Shown here piece by piece: positions 14,861-21,620 of a stretch of 21,620 nucleotides of DNA (its first letter is position 1; the number at the start of each line of letters is the position of its first letter). This DNA comes from CAITSH01 sp945892985 (GTDB lineage: Bacteria; Pseudomonadota; Gammaproteobacteria; Burkholderiales; SG8-39). The position numbers and the translations under genes were made by a program. The notes under the pieces were generated by a model, which saw nothing but the letters and a program-made list of their open reading frames with translations, ran no database searches and was not told where the DNA came from. The stretch covers positions 1-21,620 of the forward strand of contig CAMDDU010000061.1 in assembly GCA_945892985.1 (NCBI GenBank), given 5' to 3'.

Positions 14861-15630
14861 GCACCTTGCTCGCCTGCGACGGCCTCACCATGCGTTTCGG
14901 CGGACTGGTGGCGTTGAACGCGCTTAACCTGAGCGTCAACAGCGGTGAAATTCTCGGTCTCATCGGACCGAATGGTTCGGGGAAGACGACCTTTTTCAAC
15001 GTCATAACCGGAATCTACAAGGCGAGCGAGGGACGTGTCGATTACCGCGGCCTTGATCTCGCACGTATGAGTGCCCCGGATATTTACCAGGCCGGCGTAA
15101 CGCGCACCTTCCAGCGCTCGCGGCTTTGCCTTCCCCTGTCCATTTTTGACAATCTGATGGTCGGCAACCATAGGCAATTGAACCACGGGCTATGGTTCAA
15201 TATTTTCCAGCGCAAGGCGTTCCGCGTGCAATTCGAGGCGCAGTACGCGCGGGCGCATGCCCTCGTCAGCTCATTTAGCGCGTCTCTGGCTGAGCGGCTT
15301 TTTGATCCCGCCGGCGCGGTGAACATGATTGACCGGCGCAGGATAGAGATCTGCCGCGCGCTGATCAGCGAACCGACACTGTTGTTGCTAGACGAGCCTT
15401 CAGCCGGCATGACCCACGAAGAAACGCGGGAACTGATGGATGACATCCTAAAGGTTCGCGCCAGCATGCCCGGATTGGCGATCATTATTATTGAGCACGA
15501 GATGAATGTCATTGAACGCATAACAGAGCGTTGCGTCGTGCTCAATTACGGCCAGAAAATATGCGAAGGGCCATATGCGCACATTGCGGCGGATACGCAG
15601 GTGCAGATGGCCTATCTGGGGACCGAATAG
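14857..15630 (+). CDS. livG: ABC transporter ATPase LivG with degenerate signature motif
   Basis: 257 residues, normal length, GTG start overlapping livM. Walker A is GPNGSGKT (37-44), the Q-loop FQ is at 85-86, Walker B is LLLLDEP with D179 and E180, and the switch His is H214 in IIEHEMN. The signature motif, normally LxYGxQRRLEIAR, is VNMIDRRRIEICR: residues 155-160 replace the usual Leu, Gly and Gln, while the flanking RRxEIxR is kept. Reading is in frame on both sides (codons 15319-15336), so this is not a frameshift. In a LivG-LivF dimer this signature completes the ATP site of LivF Walker A, so that site would be degenerate. LivF is intact. Confidence 0.92.
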   Translation: MSTLLACDGLTMRFGGLVALNALNLSVNSGEILGLIGPNGSGKTTFFNVITGIYKASEGRVDYRGLDLARMSAPDIYQAGVTRTFQRSRLCLPLSIFDNLMVGNHRQLNHGLWFNIFQRKAFRVQFEAQYARAHALVSSFSASLAERLFDPAGAVNMIDRRRIEICRALISEPTLLLLDEPSAGMTHEETRELMDDILKVRASMPGLAIIIIEHEMNVIERITERCVVLNYGQKICEGPYAHIAADTQVQMAYLGTE

Positions 15631-15632
15631 AC

Positions 15633-16343
15633 ATGGGGATCCTGCTCAGTGTGGAGAACGTTTTCGCCGGCTATGACAAGGCCGACGTTTTGCAGGATGT
15701 GTCGCTGACCATCGAGTCGGGCAGCATCACCTGTATTTTGGGCTCCAACGGTTCGGGTAAGAGCACCTTGATTCGGGCCATTCTGGGGCTGACGCCACCG
15801 CGGCGCGGTCGCGTGGTGTTCGACGGCACCGACCTGACGGACATGCCGACGCATCGGATCGTCGGGGCCGGGCTTGCCTGTATTCCAGAGGGGCGTAAGG
15901 TTTTTCCAAAACTGACGGTGGTGGAAAACCTTCGCCTGGGAGCCTACCAGGAGTCTGATTCGGGCAAGATCGCCGCAAGGCTGAAGCGCGTGCTGGCGAT
16001 ATTTCCACGGCTCGAGGAGCGCGCCGCGCAGCTGGCCGGAACGATGTCCGGCGGGGAGCAGGCGATGCTGTCCATCGGACGCGGCATGATGGGTGAGCCC
16101 AAGCTGCTGCTCGTTGACGAGCCCTCCCTTGGCTTGTCGCCGCGACTGGTCAAGGAAAACTTCAGTGTGATCAGGCGCATTCGAGAGCTTGGCATTACCG
16201 TGCTTCTGGTCGAGCAAAACGTCCATCAGACGCTGGCCATTGCCGATTTCGGTTATGTGTTGTCGCAGGGGCGGGTGGTGGCCGCAGGCAGCGCCCGCGA
16301 ACTGGCCGAAAACGCCAGCGTGCGCGAGGCATATTTCGGCTGA
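15633..16343 (+). CDS. livF: ABC transporter ATPase LivF
   Basis: 236 residues from the ATG at 15633, two bases after the livG stop; longer in-frame starts fall inside livG. Walker A is GSNGSGKST (37-45), the signature MSGGEQ (137-142) is canonical, and Walker B is LLLVDEP with D161 and E162. The family-typical VEQN (192-195) stands where the switch His is in other ATPases, followed by VHQTLAIADFGYVLSQGRVV. It pairs with LivG to power the importer and is the last gene of the operon, with a hairpin downstream. Confidence 0.94.
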   Translation: MGILLSVENVFAGYDKADVLQDVSLTIESGSITCILGSNGSGKSTLIRAILGLTPPRRGRVVFDGTDLTDMPTHRIVGAGLACIPEGRKVFPKLTVVENLRLGAYQESDSGKIAARLKRVLAIFPRLEERAAQLAGTMSGGEQAMLSIGRGMMGEPKLLLVDEPSLGLSPRLVKENFSVIRRIRELGITVLLVEQNVHQTLAIADFGYVLSQGRVVAAGSARELAENASVREAYFG

Positions 16344-16349
16344 GTCGCT

Positions 16350-16400
16350 CGCGCCAGCCCGCCCAGGAGGAGGCTTGAAATGCCCGTCTGGCGCGCTTTT
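16350..16400 (+). terminator. Terminator of the Liv-type operon
   Basis: CGCGCCAG (16350-16357) and CTGGCGCG (16388-16395) form a perfect 8-bp stem, followed by CTTTT (16396-16400). The loop is about 30 bases. It starts six bases past the livF stop, in the 139-base gap between converging livF and SulP genes. A separate GCCTG-GTG-CAGGC hairpin at 16442-16454 may serve the opposite strand. Confidence 0.55.
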
Positions 16401-16482
16401 GCAGCTATTGGCCCTGCCGCCCTCTTATTTTTCTGCCATGAGCCTGGTGCAGGCGCCCCACCATTTTCAGAGGCAAAGGGCA

Positions 16483-17787
16483 TCAGATGGATTTAAAAAA
16501 CCGTTTCTGCACGATCGCGGCTGTGACGCCAAGGAGAATCGCCCACTCGAGCGATATTGTCACCGTTGCAAGGCCGGTGATTAAAAGCGGCAGGCGCTGA
16601 TGTTTTTCGAAGCGCCAGATGCGTTTTATTTCGCCGATATCGATCAGTCCCCACGCCACGACAAAAAGCAAGGCCGACACGACGCAAAGTGGCAGCAATG
16701 TCGCAAATGGGGAAACCAGCATCAGAATAACGACAAGGAACGCGGCGGCGAATATGGCCGCCATCGGTGTTTTCGCACCCGAATCGACATTGACTCCGGA
16801 GCGGTTGAAAGATCCGCTTGAGGGATAGGCCGAAAAGAACGAGCCGGCAAGGTTGGCCATGCCCTGTCCGATCATCTCCTGGTTGCCATCGAGTTTGTCA
16901 TTGTTTTTCAGCGCAACCGAACGGGCGATCGCCATGGCCTCGGTCAGTGCGATGAGCGTCATGGTCAGGGTTGGAATAGCCAGCGACATGAGTGTTTCAG
17001 CGGAGAGTCGTGGCATTGAAAATGGCGGCCATCCGCTTGGTATCGGGGCGACCATCTTGAGCATCGCACTATCCGCCATGAGATGCATTCCCGCGTGACC
17101 GATTGCGGTGCCGCCGAGAATGCCGATAAGCAGGGCTGGAACAACGCGATTCCAGGGGCGCCACATGACGCAAAGCACGGCGGTGGCCAAACAGGTCGCG
17201 ATTGCGATGAAGGAATATGTTGCGGCTTGCGTGAACAGGGCCTGGAGATTGGCCGAGATGGACAGCCCTCGTGGTAAATCTATGCCAAGTGCGGGGCCGA
17301 GTTGGCTGTTGATGATCAAAATTGCAGCGCCGGCGGTAAACCCGACGACCACGGAGTGGGGCACCATCTCGACCAGGCGTCCGGCGCGGGCCAGGCCGAG
17401 CAGGAGTTGTGTCATGCCAACCATGAAGCTCAGTGTGAGCACCAGTGCAACATAGTCGGCCGAGCCGGGCAAGGCCAGCGGCGATATCAGTCCGAGCGTC
17501 ATGAGGGAAATGGCGTTGGCCGGACCCGTGACCATCAGCCGGCTTGAACCAAATACAGCCGCCACGATGCACGGCACCATCGCCGAATACAGACCGTATT
17601 GCGGCGGCATGCCCGCCAAGGTGGCGAATGCAAGCCCCTGAGGCAATACGACAATTGCGCCGGTCAGACCGGCGAGGGCATCGGCGCGCGCTGCGCCCGG
17701 GCGGCGCAATTCAGTGGACCAACGAAGTAATGGAATTCTGCGCATGAGTAATGATAAACGTGGACTTGCGATATTGCGGGCTAGCAT
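16483..17787 (-). CDS. SulP-family anion permease lacking a STAS domain
   Basis: 434 residues, hydrophobic throughout. LAGLTGAIVVLPQGLAFATLAGMPPQYGLYSAMVPCIVAAVFGSS with MVTGPANAISLM is the SulP N-terminal signature. NQEMIGQGMANLAGSFFSAYPSSGSFNRSGVN (about 297-328) is the second conserved repeat. The protein stops after the last membrane segments (LEWAILLGVTAAIVQKRFFKSI), without the roughly 100-residue C-terminal STAS domain of classical SulP transporters. SulP proteins move sulfate, bicarbonate or other anions. Next to a sulfite-dehydrogenase-like operon, sulfate, sulfite or sulfonate traffic is the leading guess. Neither ATG 17787 nor ATG 17745 has a clear ribosome site, so the start is uncertain by 14 codons. 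Confidence 0.87.
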   Translation of the reverse strand: MLARNIASPRLSLLMRRIPLLRWSTELRRPGAARADALAGLTGAIVVLPQGLAFATLAGMPPQYGLYSAMVPCIVAAVFGSSRLMVTGPANAISLMTLGLISPLALPGSADYVALVLTLSFMVGMTQLLLGLARAGRLVEMVPHSVVVGFTAGAAILIINSQLGPALGIDLPRGLSISANLQALFTQAATYSFIAIATCLATAVLCVMWRPWNRVVPALLIGILGGTAIGHAGMHLMADSAMLKMVAPIPSGWPPFSMPRLSAETLMSLAIPTLTMTLIALTEAMAIARSVALKNNDKLDGNQEMIGQGMANLAGSFFSAYPSSGSFNRSGVNVDSGAKTPMAAIFAAAFLVVILMLVSPFATLLPLCVVSALLFVVAWGLIDIGEIKRIWRFEKHQRLPLLITGLATVTISLEWAILLGVTAAIVQKRFFKSI

Positions 17788-18258
17788 TGTTCAGTTCAGG
17801 GTTTGAGCCGCGCGGAAGCAGGGTGCATTGAATTTACCGGTACGGGCCAGGCCAATGAGTTTGCCCGTTAATTCTGGCGCGACGAAATACGTGGGTTATC
17901 GCCTCGTTTCCTGCGGAACATCGTGGTATTTCTACTGTGCGGGTGCTGTATGGCAAACGGCGCCCGGGCGCGCGCGTATGCATCGCATAGTAATCCGAAC
18001 TCCCGTTTTGATTTCAACTTTCATCGAAAATAAGGGCTGAATGGGCTCCCATTAACTCATTTCGAAAAGCAAGTCCAATCGAAGCCTGTGGCCTGGCGCG
18101 GTTTGCCAATGCAGGATCACATCGGTCAACGCGTTGCACCGCGTCTGCGGTGGATACTTTGGTTTCTTCGCGGTAAAAACACGCTTAGTCACCCTTTCAG
18201 TGGGCGTGCGCTGTTAAGCTTCGGGGTTAGACGCAGCCGGTACGAAACTGGACTAACA
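17788..18258. other. Divergent intergenic region between SulP and SoeA-like genes
   Basis: 471 bases. The open frames here have no family features or ribosome sites. It includes three inverted repeats on the SoeA side: AATGGG-CT-CCCATT (18040-18053), CAACGCGTTG (18127-18136) and CACCGC-GTCT-GCGGTG (18137-18152). I cannot identify a strong sigma-70 promoter on either strand. It should contain the control elements of both flanking genes. Confidence 0.6.
18127..18152. promoter_or_regulatory. Two abutting palindromes upstream of the SoeA-like gene
   Basis: The perfect 10-bp CAACGCGTTG is directly followed by the perfect 6-bp-arm repeat CACCGC-GTCT-GCGGTG, 106 bases before the start codon. They could be operator sites or an RNA hairpin in the leader. 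No regulator gene is nearby to link to them. Confidence 0.3.
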
Positions 18259-21084
18259 ATGATCAAAACCCGCAACCAACCGATTAAATTTGAAGACAGC
18301 TCAAAGCAGGTGGTGAAGAAAACCACCTGCTATATGTGTGCCTGCCGTTGCGGTATCGACGTGACGCTCGTTGACGGGCGGGTGCGGTTCATTAAAGGGA
18401 ACCGGGACCATCCGGTAAATCAGGGCGTCCTGTGCGCCAAGGGCTCGGCGGGCATCATGAAGCAGTACTCAAAGGCCAAGTTGACCGGTCCGATGATGCG
18501 CAAGCCCGGTTCCGAGCGCGGGGCGGGGGAGTTCGTGCCGATTTCCTGGGATGACGCCCTCGACATGTTGGCCAAGCGGCTGGCGCATATTCGGTCCACG
18601 GACCCGAAAAAGCTCGCGTTCTTTACAGGCCGCGATCAGATGCAGGCCTTGACGGGACTGTGGGCGCAGCAGTTTGGCACGCCGAACTGGGCGGCGCACG
18701 GCGGCTTTTGCTCGGTCAATATGGCTGCCGCAGGTCTGTATTCAATCGGTTATTCTTTCTGGGAATTCGGTGCGCCCGACTGGGAGCGGACCAAGTATTT
18801 CATCATGTGGGGAGTGGCTGAAGACCATTCGTCCAATCCGATCAAGATCGGTCTGGACAAGCTCAAGCGCAACGGTGCCAAGTTTGTATCAATCAACCCG
18901 GTTCGCACCGGCTATTCCGCAATCGCCGATCAGTGGGTGCCGATACGCCCGGGTACGGACGGCTTGCTGGCGCTGGCAATCGTGCATGTCTTGCTGTCGC
19001 GGCAGTTGTTCGATGTTCCTTTCCTTTCGCGTTATACGAATTCGCCGTGGCTGGTGATTGACGCGCCGGGCACATCAAAGCATGGCCTGTTCCTGCGTGA
19101 CGCGGCCGGTCAGCCGTTGATTCATGACCGGCGGTCGGGGCAGTTCGTCAACGGGCTTGGCGCTGATATCGAGCCTGATTTGTTCGGTGAGTTCCAGACC
19201 GTCGAAGGCGTCCGCGTGCGCACGGTGCTGACGCTGGCGGCAGAGCGTTACCTTGATGAGGCCTATTCGCCCGAGGCGGTGGCCGGGCGCTGTGGTGTGT
19301 CGGCGGAGACCATCGAGCGTCTCGCGATGGAAATGGCGACGATCGCATTCAAGGAGACGGTGGAGATTCCGGTGCGCTGGACCGATGTCTGGGGCAAGGA
19401 ACACGACAAAGTGGTCGGACGTCCGGTGTCGATGTATGCGATGCGCGGCATCTCGGCCCATTCGAACGGCTTCCAGACCTGCCGCTCGCTGCATTTGATA
19501 CAAATGCTGCTTGGTGCGCTGGAAGGCCCGGGTAATTTCCGTGCGCGGGCGCCATTCCCCAAACCCATTCCTCCGCATCAGCTGCCTGAAAACGACGCCG
19601 CAGTCATTAATGCGGTGAATACGCCGCTGGGCAAAACGCCGCTGGGGTTTCCGATGCGGCCGGAGGATCTGGCCATTGATGCCAATGGCGTGCCGCTGAG
19701 AATTGATCACGCTTATTCCTGGGAGTCCCCACTGGCGGCACATGGTGCGATGCACATGGTCATCACCAATGCCGTCAATGCCGATCCGTATTCGATTGAT
19801 ACCTTGATTCTGTTCATGGCCAATATGGCATGGAACTCGACGATGAACACCTCCGGCGTGCAGGACATGCTGCGCGAAAAGCACAGCAGCGGCCCGAATG
19901 CCGGCGAGCACAAAATTCCGTTTCTCGTTGTGGTCGATGCATTTGAATCGGAGACGGTGAATTTTGCCGATCTAGTCCTGCCCGACACCACATACCTGGA
20001 GAGGCACGACACCATCTCGCTGCTCGACCGGCCAATCTCGGAGGCGGACACCGTCGCCGATGCGATCAGGCATCCGGTGGTCGATCTTGACCGCAATGTG
20101 CGGCCGTGGCAGGAGGTTTTGGTTGATTTGGCGGGGCGTCTGAAATTTCCCGCCTTCACCAATCCGGAGGGGACGCCGAAATTCAAGGGCTACACCGATT
20201 TCATCGTCAATTACGAAAAAGCGCCGGGTATCGGTTTTCTTGCCGGGTGGCGGGGCAAGGATGGCTCAAAATCGCTGCGCGGCGAACCCAATCCGCAGCA
20301 GTGGGAGCGCTATAAGGAGAATGGGGCATTCTTCACGCATCACTGGGCGCAAAACGAGCAATGGATGCGGCATTGGAACCGCGATTATCAGGAAAAAGCG
20401 GTGGCGGCGACTTTTATTTCGAAAGTGGAGCCGATCATCATGCAGATCTACTCCGAGCCGCTGCAGAAATTCCGACTCGCCGGTCTAGGGCTTTACGACG
20501 GTCCGCGTCCAACTGATCCGGTCGACAAGTCTCGTCTTGCCGAGCACTTTGATCCACTTCCGGACTGGTATCCCAATCTGGAAGGTGGCCTGGTTGACGA
20601 AAAAGAGTTCCCTTTCCACGCCATCACGCAGCGCCCTATGGTCATGTACCACTCATGGGACACACAGAACGTGTGGCTGCGCCAGATTATGGCGGGCAAT
20701 TTTCTGTACATGAACGAGGCCACGGCGAGCGCGCAGGGGCTCCAGTCCATGGACTGGGTATGGGTGGAGTCGCATTTGGGCAAAATTCGCTGCCAGTTGA
20801 AAACCATGGAGGGGGTGGAGGCGAATACGGTGTGGACCTGGAACGCGATTGGCAAGCAGCGCGGGGCCTGGGCGCTGGAAGCCGGTGCGAGTGAGACTAC
20901 CCACGGTTTTTTGCTCAACCATTTGATCAGCGAGCAGCTCCCGAGCAAGCCGGGGGACAGAAAACTCACCAATAGTGATCCGATCACCGGACAGGCCGCA
21001 TGGTACGACCTGAAGGTGCGCATTACCAAGGCGGCGCCTGGTGAAGAAGGCGTGTGGCCGCAGTTTAAAGAGGGGAAGAAATGA
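18259..21084 (+). CDS. soeA: Molybdopterin oxidoreductase, SoeA-like sulfite dehydrogenase catalytic subunit
   Basis: 941 residues from the ATG at 18259. That start sits close to the conserved N-terminus but has only a weak ribosome site; the open frame extends to GTG 18088 through non-conserved sequence. C24, C27, C31 and C59 (CYMCACRC and GVLCAKG) bind a [4Fe-4S] cluster. Cys151 in GGFCSVNMAAAG is the likely Mo ligand, and the C-terminal molybdopterin-dinucleotide domain includes MYHSWDTQNVWLRQI. KKTTCYMCACRCGI, NRDHPVNQGVLCAKGSAGIMKQYS and the length recall SoeA of the cytoplasmic membrane-bound SoeABC sulfite dehydrogenase. No Tat or Sec signal is present, which fits a cytoplasmic enzyme. 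It oxidises sulfite to sulfate, passing electrons to SoeB and then quinone. Polysulfide, thiosulfate or tetrathionate reductase relatives are less likely alternatives. Confidence 0.8.
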   Translation: MIKTRNQPIKFEDSSKQVVKKTTCYMCACRCGIDVTLVDGRVRFIKGNRDHPVNQGVLCAKGSAGIMKQYSKAKLTGPMMRKPGSERGAGEFVPISWDDALDMLAKRLAHIRSTDPKKLAFFTGRDQMQALTGLWAQQFGTPNWAAHGGFCSVNMAAAGLYSIGYSFWEFGAPDWERTKYFIMWGVAEDHSSNPIKIGLDKLKRNGAKFVSINPVRTGYSAIADQWVPIRPGTDGLLALAIVHVLLSRQLFDVPFLSRYTNSPWLVIDAPGTSKHGLFLRDAAGQPLIHDRRSGQFVNGLGADIEPDLFGEFQTVEGVRVRTVLTLAAERYLDEAYSPEAVAGRCGVSAETIERLAMEMATIAFKETVEIPVRWTDVWGKEHDKVVGRPVSMYAMRGISAHSNGFQTCRSLHLIQMLLGALEGPGNFRARAPFPKPIPPHQLPENDAAVINAVNTPLGKTPLGFPMRPEDLAIDANGVPLRIDHAYSWESPLAAHGAMHMVITNAVNADPYSIDTLILFMANMAWNSTMNTSGVQDMLREKHSSGPNAGEHKIPFLVVVDAFESETVNFADLVLPDTTYLERHDTISLLDRPISEADTVADAIRHPVVDLDRNVRPWQEVLVDLAGRLKFPAFTNPEGTPKFKGYTDFIVNYEKAPGIGFLAGWRGKDGSKSLRGEPNPQQWERYKENGAFFTHHWAQNEQWMRHWNRDYQEKAVAATFISKVEPIIMQIYSEPLQKFRLAGLGLYDGPRPTDPVDKSRLAEHFDPLPDWYPNLEGGLVDEKEFPFHAITQRPMVMYHSWDTQNVWLRQIMAGNFLYMNEATASAQGLQSMDWVWVESHLGKIRCQLKTMEGVEANTVWTWNAIGKQRGAWALEAGASETTHGFLLNHLISEQLPSKPGDRKLTNSDPITGQAAWYDLKVRITKAAPGEEGVWPQFKEGKK

Positions 21085-21620
21085 GGCTTGGACTGACCAT
21101 AGACCTGGACACCTGTGTCGGGTGTCACGCTTGTGCGGTCGCCTGCAAGGAGTGGAACGGTGAATCGCTCATGGCCGGGCCCTTGCCCGATTACGATCCC
21201 TACGGCATGGAGGCCTCCGGCGCATGGTTGAACCGCATCCGCAGTTTTGAATACGGCACTTATCCGGAAAACAAGACCGTCAACGTGCCGATGTCCTGCC
21301 TGCATTGTGAAGACGCGGCGTGCGTGACCGTATGCCCCACGGGAGCATCCTACAAGCGCGACGACGGCATAGTGCTGGTCGACCCGGACAAATGCATGGG
21401 GTGCAATTATTGCGCCTGGGCCTGTCCGTACGGTGCCCGGGAGTTGGATCAGAGCGCGGGAGTGATGAAGAAGTGCACCCTGTGCGTCGATCGTATTTAC
21501 GACGAACTCCTGCCCGTGGCGGACCGGCAACCCGCTTGCGTTCTCGCCTGTCCCACCAGCGCCCGGATGTTTGGCGACTTCGACAACCCTCAGTCCGAGG
21601 TTGCGAAGGCGGCGGCCGCG
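21081..21620 (+). CDS. soeB: Four-cluster iron-sulfur subunit, SoeB-like, cut by the right edge
   Basis: The ATG overlaps the SoeA stop (ATGA), with AGAGGGGAAGAA upstream. The 180 visible codons are open to the window end. Sixteen cysteines form four [4Fe-4S] sites: C12, C15, C18, C22; C73, C76, C81, C85; C105, C108, C111, C115; C132, C135, C153, C157. This is the DmsB/PsrB ferredoxin-like pattern. RLGLTIDLDTCVGCHAC, PTGASYKR and GVMKKCTLCVDRI match what I recall of SoeB. It would carry electrons from the Mo site to a membrane SoeC (NrfD/DmsC-type) subunit, expected just beyond the edge. Most of the protein is present; family length is roughly 230-250 residues. Confidence 0.85.
   Translation, partial: MRLGLTIDLDTCVGCHACAVACKEWNGESLMAGPLPDYDPYGMEASGAWLNRIRSFEYGTYPENKTVNVPMSCLHCEDAACVTVCPTGASYKRDDGIVLVDPDKCMGCNYCAWACPYGARELDQSAGVMKKCTLCVDRIYDELLPVADRQPACVLACPTSARMFGDFDNPQSEVAKAAAA

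Noticed and set aside
15319..15336. Frameshift as the cause of the odd LivG signature
   Set aside because: The protein is in frame and well conserved immediately before and after, so a single or double frameshift confined to this segment is unlikely.
17828..18040. 70-codon plus-strand open frame between SulP and SoeA-like genes
   Set aside because: No ribosome site or recognisable domain; more likely promoter DNA.
18259..21084. Nitrate reductase, formate dehydrogenase or arsenite oxidase identity for the molybdoenzyme
   Set aside because: The C-x2-C-x3-C N-terminus with NQGVLCAKGSAGIMKQYS, the lack of selenocysteine and of a Tat signal, and the DmsB-type partner fit SoeA better; this rests on family recall, not a search.
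19075..21530. Two long antisense open frames (278 and 345 codons) opposite the SoeA-like gene
   Set aside because: No family features; the opposite strand carries the molybdopterin and four-cluster iron-sulfur proteins with all key cysteines.
1..21620. CRISPR array, tRNA or rRNA genes, phage genes, toxin-antitoxin pairs
   Set aside because: No regularly spaced repeats, no cloverleaf-like sequence noticed and no matching protein families seen by eye.

Overview
The window looks like accessory catabolic DNA from a Gram-negative, GC-rich betaproteobacterium, probably Burkholderiales. The evidence is the high G+C at third codon positions, the abundance of Bug-type (tripartite tricarboxylate transporter, TTT) periplasmic binding proteins with no membrane partners nearby, and the aromatic catabolic gene types. 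I see no rRNA, tRNA, CRISPR array or replication origin.

Layout. (1) 1-149: the end of an IS5-family insertion sequence, with the first 27 codons of its transposase running off the left edge, an 18-bp terminal repeat and a CTAG target. (2) 163-3706, minus strand: a three-gene operon of Bug binding protein, alpha/beta hydrolase of the 2,6-dihydroxypseudooxynicotine-hydrolase type, and a BtrH/C39-like cysteine-fold protein, ending at a strong hairpin terminator. (3) 3707-4197: a divergent control region. (4) 4198-8161, plus strand: ring-hydroxylating dioxygenase large and small subunits (benzoate/anthranilate-dioxygenase-like), a threonine-dehydrogenase-like zinc dehydrogenase and a second Bug protein. 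(5) 8194-9807, minus strand: a PheA/TfdB/MhpA-type FAD monooxygenase, convergent with the previous unit. (6) 10133-11149, plus strand: a third Bug protein with a Tat-like signal, divergent from the monooxygenase. (7) 11382-16343, plus strand: a complete branched-chain-amino-acid-type ABC importer (binding protein, LivH, LivM, LivG, LivF). (8) 16483-17787, minus strand: a SulP anion permease without a STAS domain. (9) 18259-21620, plus strand: a molybdopterin oxidoreductase and its four-cluster iron-sulfur subunit, cut by the right edge, most like the cytoplasmic sulfite dehydrogenase SoeAB.

How the parts may work together (inference). Four solute-capture systems feed a set of oxygenases, a dehydrogenase and a C-C or acyl hydrolase, so the region is a peripheral pathway for an aromatic or heteroaromatic acid. 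The SoeAB-like enzyme beside a SulP permease suggests that sulfite is released and oxidised to sulfate. With a dioxygenase of the benzoate class, the most interesting reading is a pathway for a sulfonated aromatic acid. This is not proven: no ring-cleavage dioxygenase, dioxygenase reductase or transcription factor is present in the window, so the pathway must be completed elsewhere. The most unusual single sequence detail is LivG, whose ABC signature motif is replaced by VNMIDR while every other ATPase motif is intact.
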